From Roseiconus lacunae (GTDB taxonomy: Bacteria; Planctomycetota; Planctomycetia; Pirellulales; Pirellulaceae), in NCBI RefSeq assembly GCF_008312935.1, contig NZ_VSZO01000012.1, forward strand, positions 372,001 through 436,000: 64,000 bases of DNA, read 5' to 3'. Positions 63,454-64,000 of this stretch are shown here, piece by piece (position 1 is the stretch's first letter; each line of letters begins with the position of its first letter). The notes below the pieces were generated by a model. The model was not told where the DNA came from, did not search any database, and saw nothing but the letters and a program-made list of their open reading frames with translations. The translations under genes were made by a program, and so were the position numbers.

Positions 63454-64000
63454 ATGCACCAAACCAAACTCCGCCTGCTTCCCAGACGTGAATGCTTATC
63501 GTTTCTCTTGCTGGGCACCCTCGCATTTGTCCCTGTGATCGGTATCGCTCAGGACCCGGTGGAGTCCGATTCTTCGAGCGCGTTGAAAGACCGATTCACC
63601 AAACTCGCTGAGCGTATCACCGTTTCTGCGGCCGGGCCGCCAAAGACGAAACTCACCCGACTTGAACAACCGGTCCTTAGTTGGAGCAATCCCGAACGCA
63701 ATACGACCGTCGGGGCATTGCACTTGTGGACCCGAACCGGGCGTCCCGAAGCGGCACTCTGCATCTACCCTTCGTTGGAAAAGGTGCATTTAGAATTCCA
63801 GTCACTCAGTACTTCCCAGTTGCTGGCAAACGATAGCGATCGGTTGATCTGGCAGCCCAACCAACCCGGCGTCAATTGGAAGGACCTGCCGGACACCGCC
63901 CCGCCACTGAAATCGCCCTATCAGCGGCTTCGACAGATGCGATCAATCGGTCGCCGGTTCAGCGCGAAATTGGTCCCGCCGAACCGTCCTTCGATACCAC
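63454..64000 (+). CDS. N-terminal part of an exported protein (3' end outside window)
   Basis: An open frame starting at ATG 63454 runs 182 codons to the window edge with no stop. It has a signal peptide (LSFLLLGTLAFVPVIGIA, cleaved near IAQ) and a beta-rich body containing VGALHLWTRTGRPEAALCIY and RLIWQPNQPGVNWKDLP. Planctomycete exported proteins of unknown function have this layout. No family is assigned. Confidence 0.75.
   Translation, partial: MHQTKLRLLPRRECLSFLLLGTLAFVPVIGIAQDPVESDSSSALKDRFTKLAERITVSAAGPPKTKLTRLEQPVLSWSNPERNTTVGALHLWTRTGRPEAALCIYPSLEKVHLEFQSLSTSQLLANDSDRLIWQPNQPGVNWKDLPDTAPPLKSPYQRLRQMRSIGRRFSAKLVPPNRPSIP

Overview
The window looks like chromosomal DNA of a planctomycete, most likely a Pirellulaceae member close to Rhodopirellula or Rubripirellula. 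This is inferred from the gene families, not from a database search: two DUF1559 pilin-like proteins, a DUF1549/DUF1553 plus DUF1501 pair downstream of an ECF sigma factor, a double DUF1080 lipoprotein, an arylsulfatase, a PEP-CTERM protein, EF-hand and secretin-N proteins, and frequent GTG/TTG starts with weak Shine-Dalgarno sites. No rRNA, tRNA, CRISPR array, transposase or phage gene was recognised.

Layout. 1-6.3 kb: end of an unknown gene, a DUF1080 lipoprotein, a small DUF2945-like protein, a PP2C phosphatase, a cysteine-rich copper-storage-like protein behind a sigma-54-type promoter and ahead of a strong terminator, a DUF1566 protein and a sulfotransferase. 6.6-12.8 kb: MazG, a large membrane protein, an ABC ATPase and a GYF/coiled-coil/SUFU fusion, closely spaced. 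13-17.3 kb: a DUF1559 protein, a PEP-CTERM protein, a truncated old-yellow-enzyme gene and a gene-poor stretch with two kinds of inverted repeat. 17.3-20.1 kb: three co-directional genes of unknown function, two of them membrane proteins. 20.1-21.9 kb: a YheT-like hydrolase and an RNA 2',3'-cyclic phosphodiesterase, divergent. 22.2-27.7 kb: seven overlapping genes encoding three GspF-like proteins, three pseudopilin-like proteins and one DUF1559 protein.

27.8-40 kb: pyruvate kinase, a short-chain dehydrogenase behind a pentanucleotide repeat, a secretin-N-domain protein, an EF-hand/P-domain protein, a sulfatase, xylose isomerase and a ROK sugar kinase. The last three suggest use of sulfated polysaccharide and its sugars. 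40.1-46.4 kb: ECF sigma factor, membrane-bound putative anti-sigma factor, exported coiled-coil protein, DUF1549/DUF1553 cytochrome-like protein and DUF1501 protein in one direction. 47-54 kb: a cysteine-rich exported protein, glnD and glnB (nitrogen signalling), a PduO-type cobalamin adenosyltransferase, a Nudix hydrolase and a lipoprotein with a transglutaminase-like fold that has lost its catalytic residues. 54.3-64 kb: an unknown conserved-looking protein, an FMN reductase, nadD, priA, a SET-domain protein, a second PP2C phosphatase, a DMT transporter, a Lys/Ala-rich exported protein with a clear terminator, and the start of an exported protein cut by the window edge.

The most unusual items are the GYF/coiled-coil/SUFU fusion beside an ABC ATPase without a recognisable permease, the unknown three-gene membrane module, the pseudopilin operon with three GspF-like genes but no ATPase or secretin, and a family of intergenic hairpin repeats scattered through the window.
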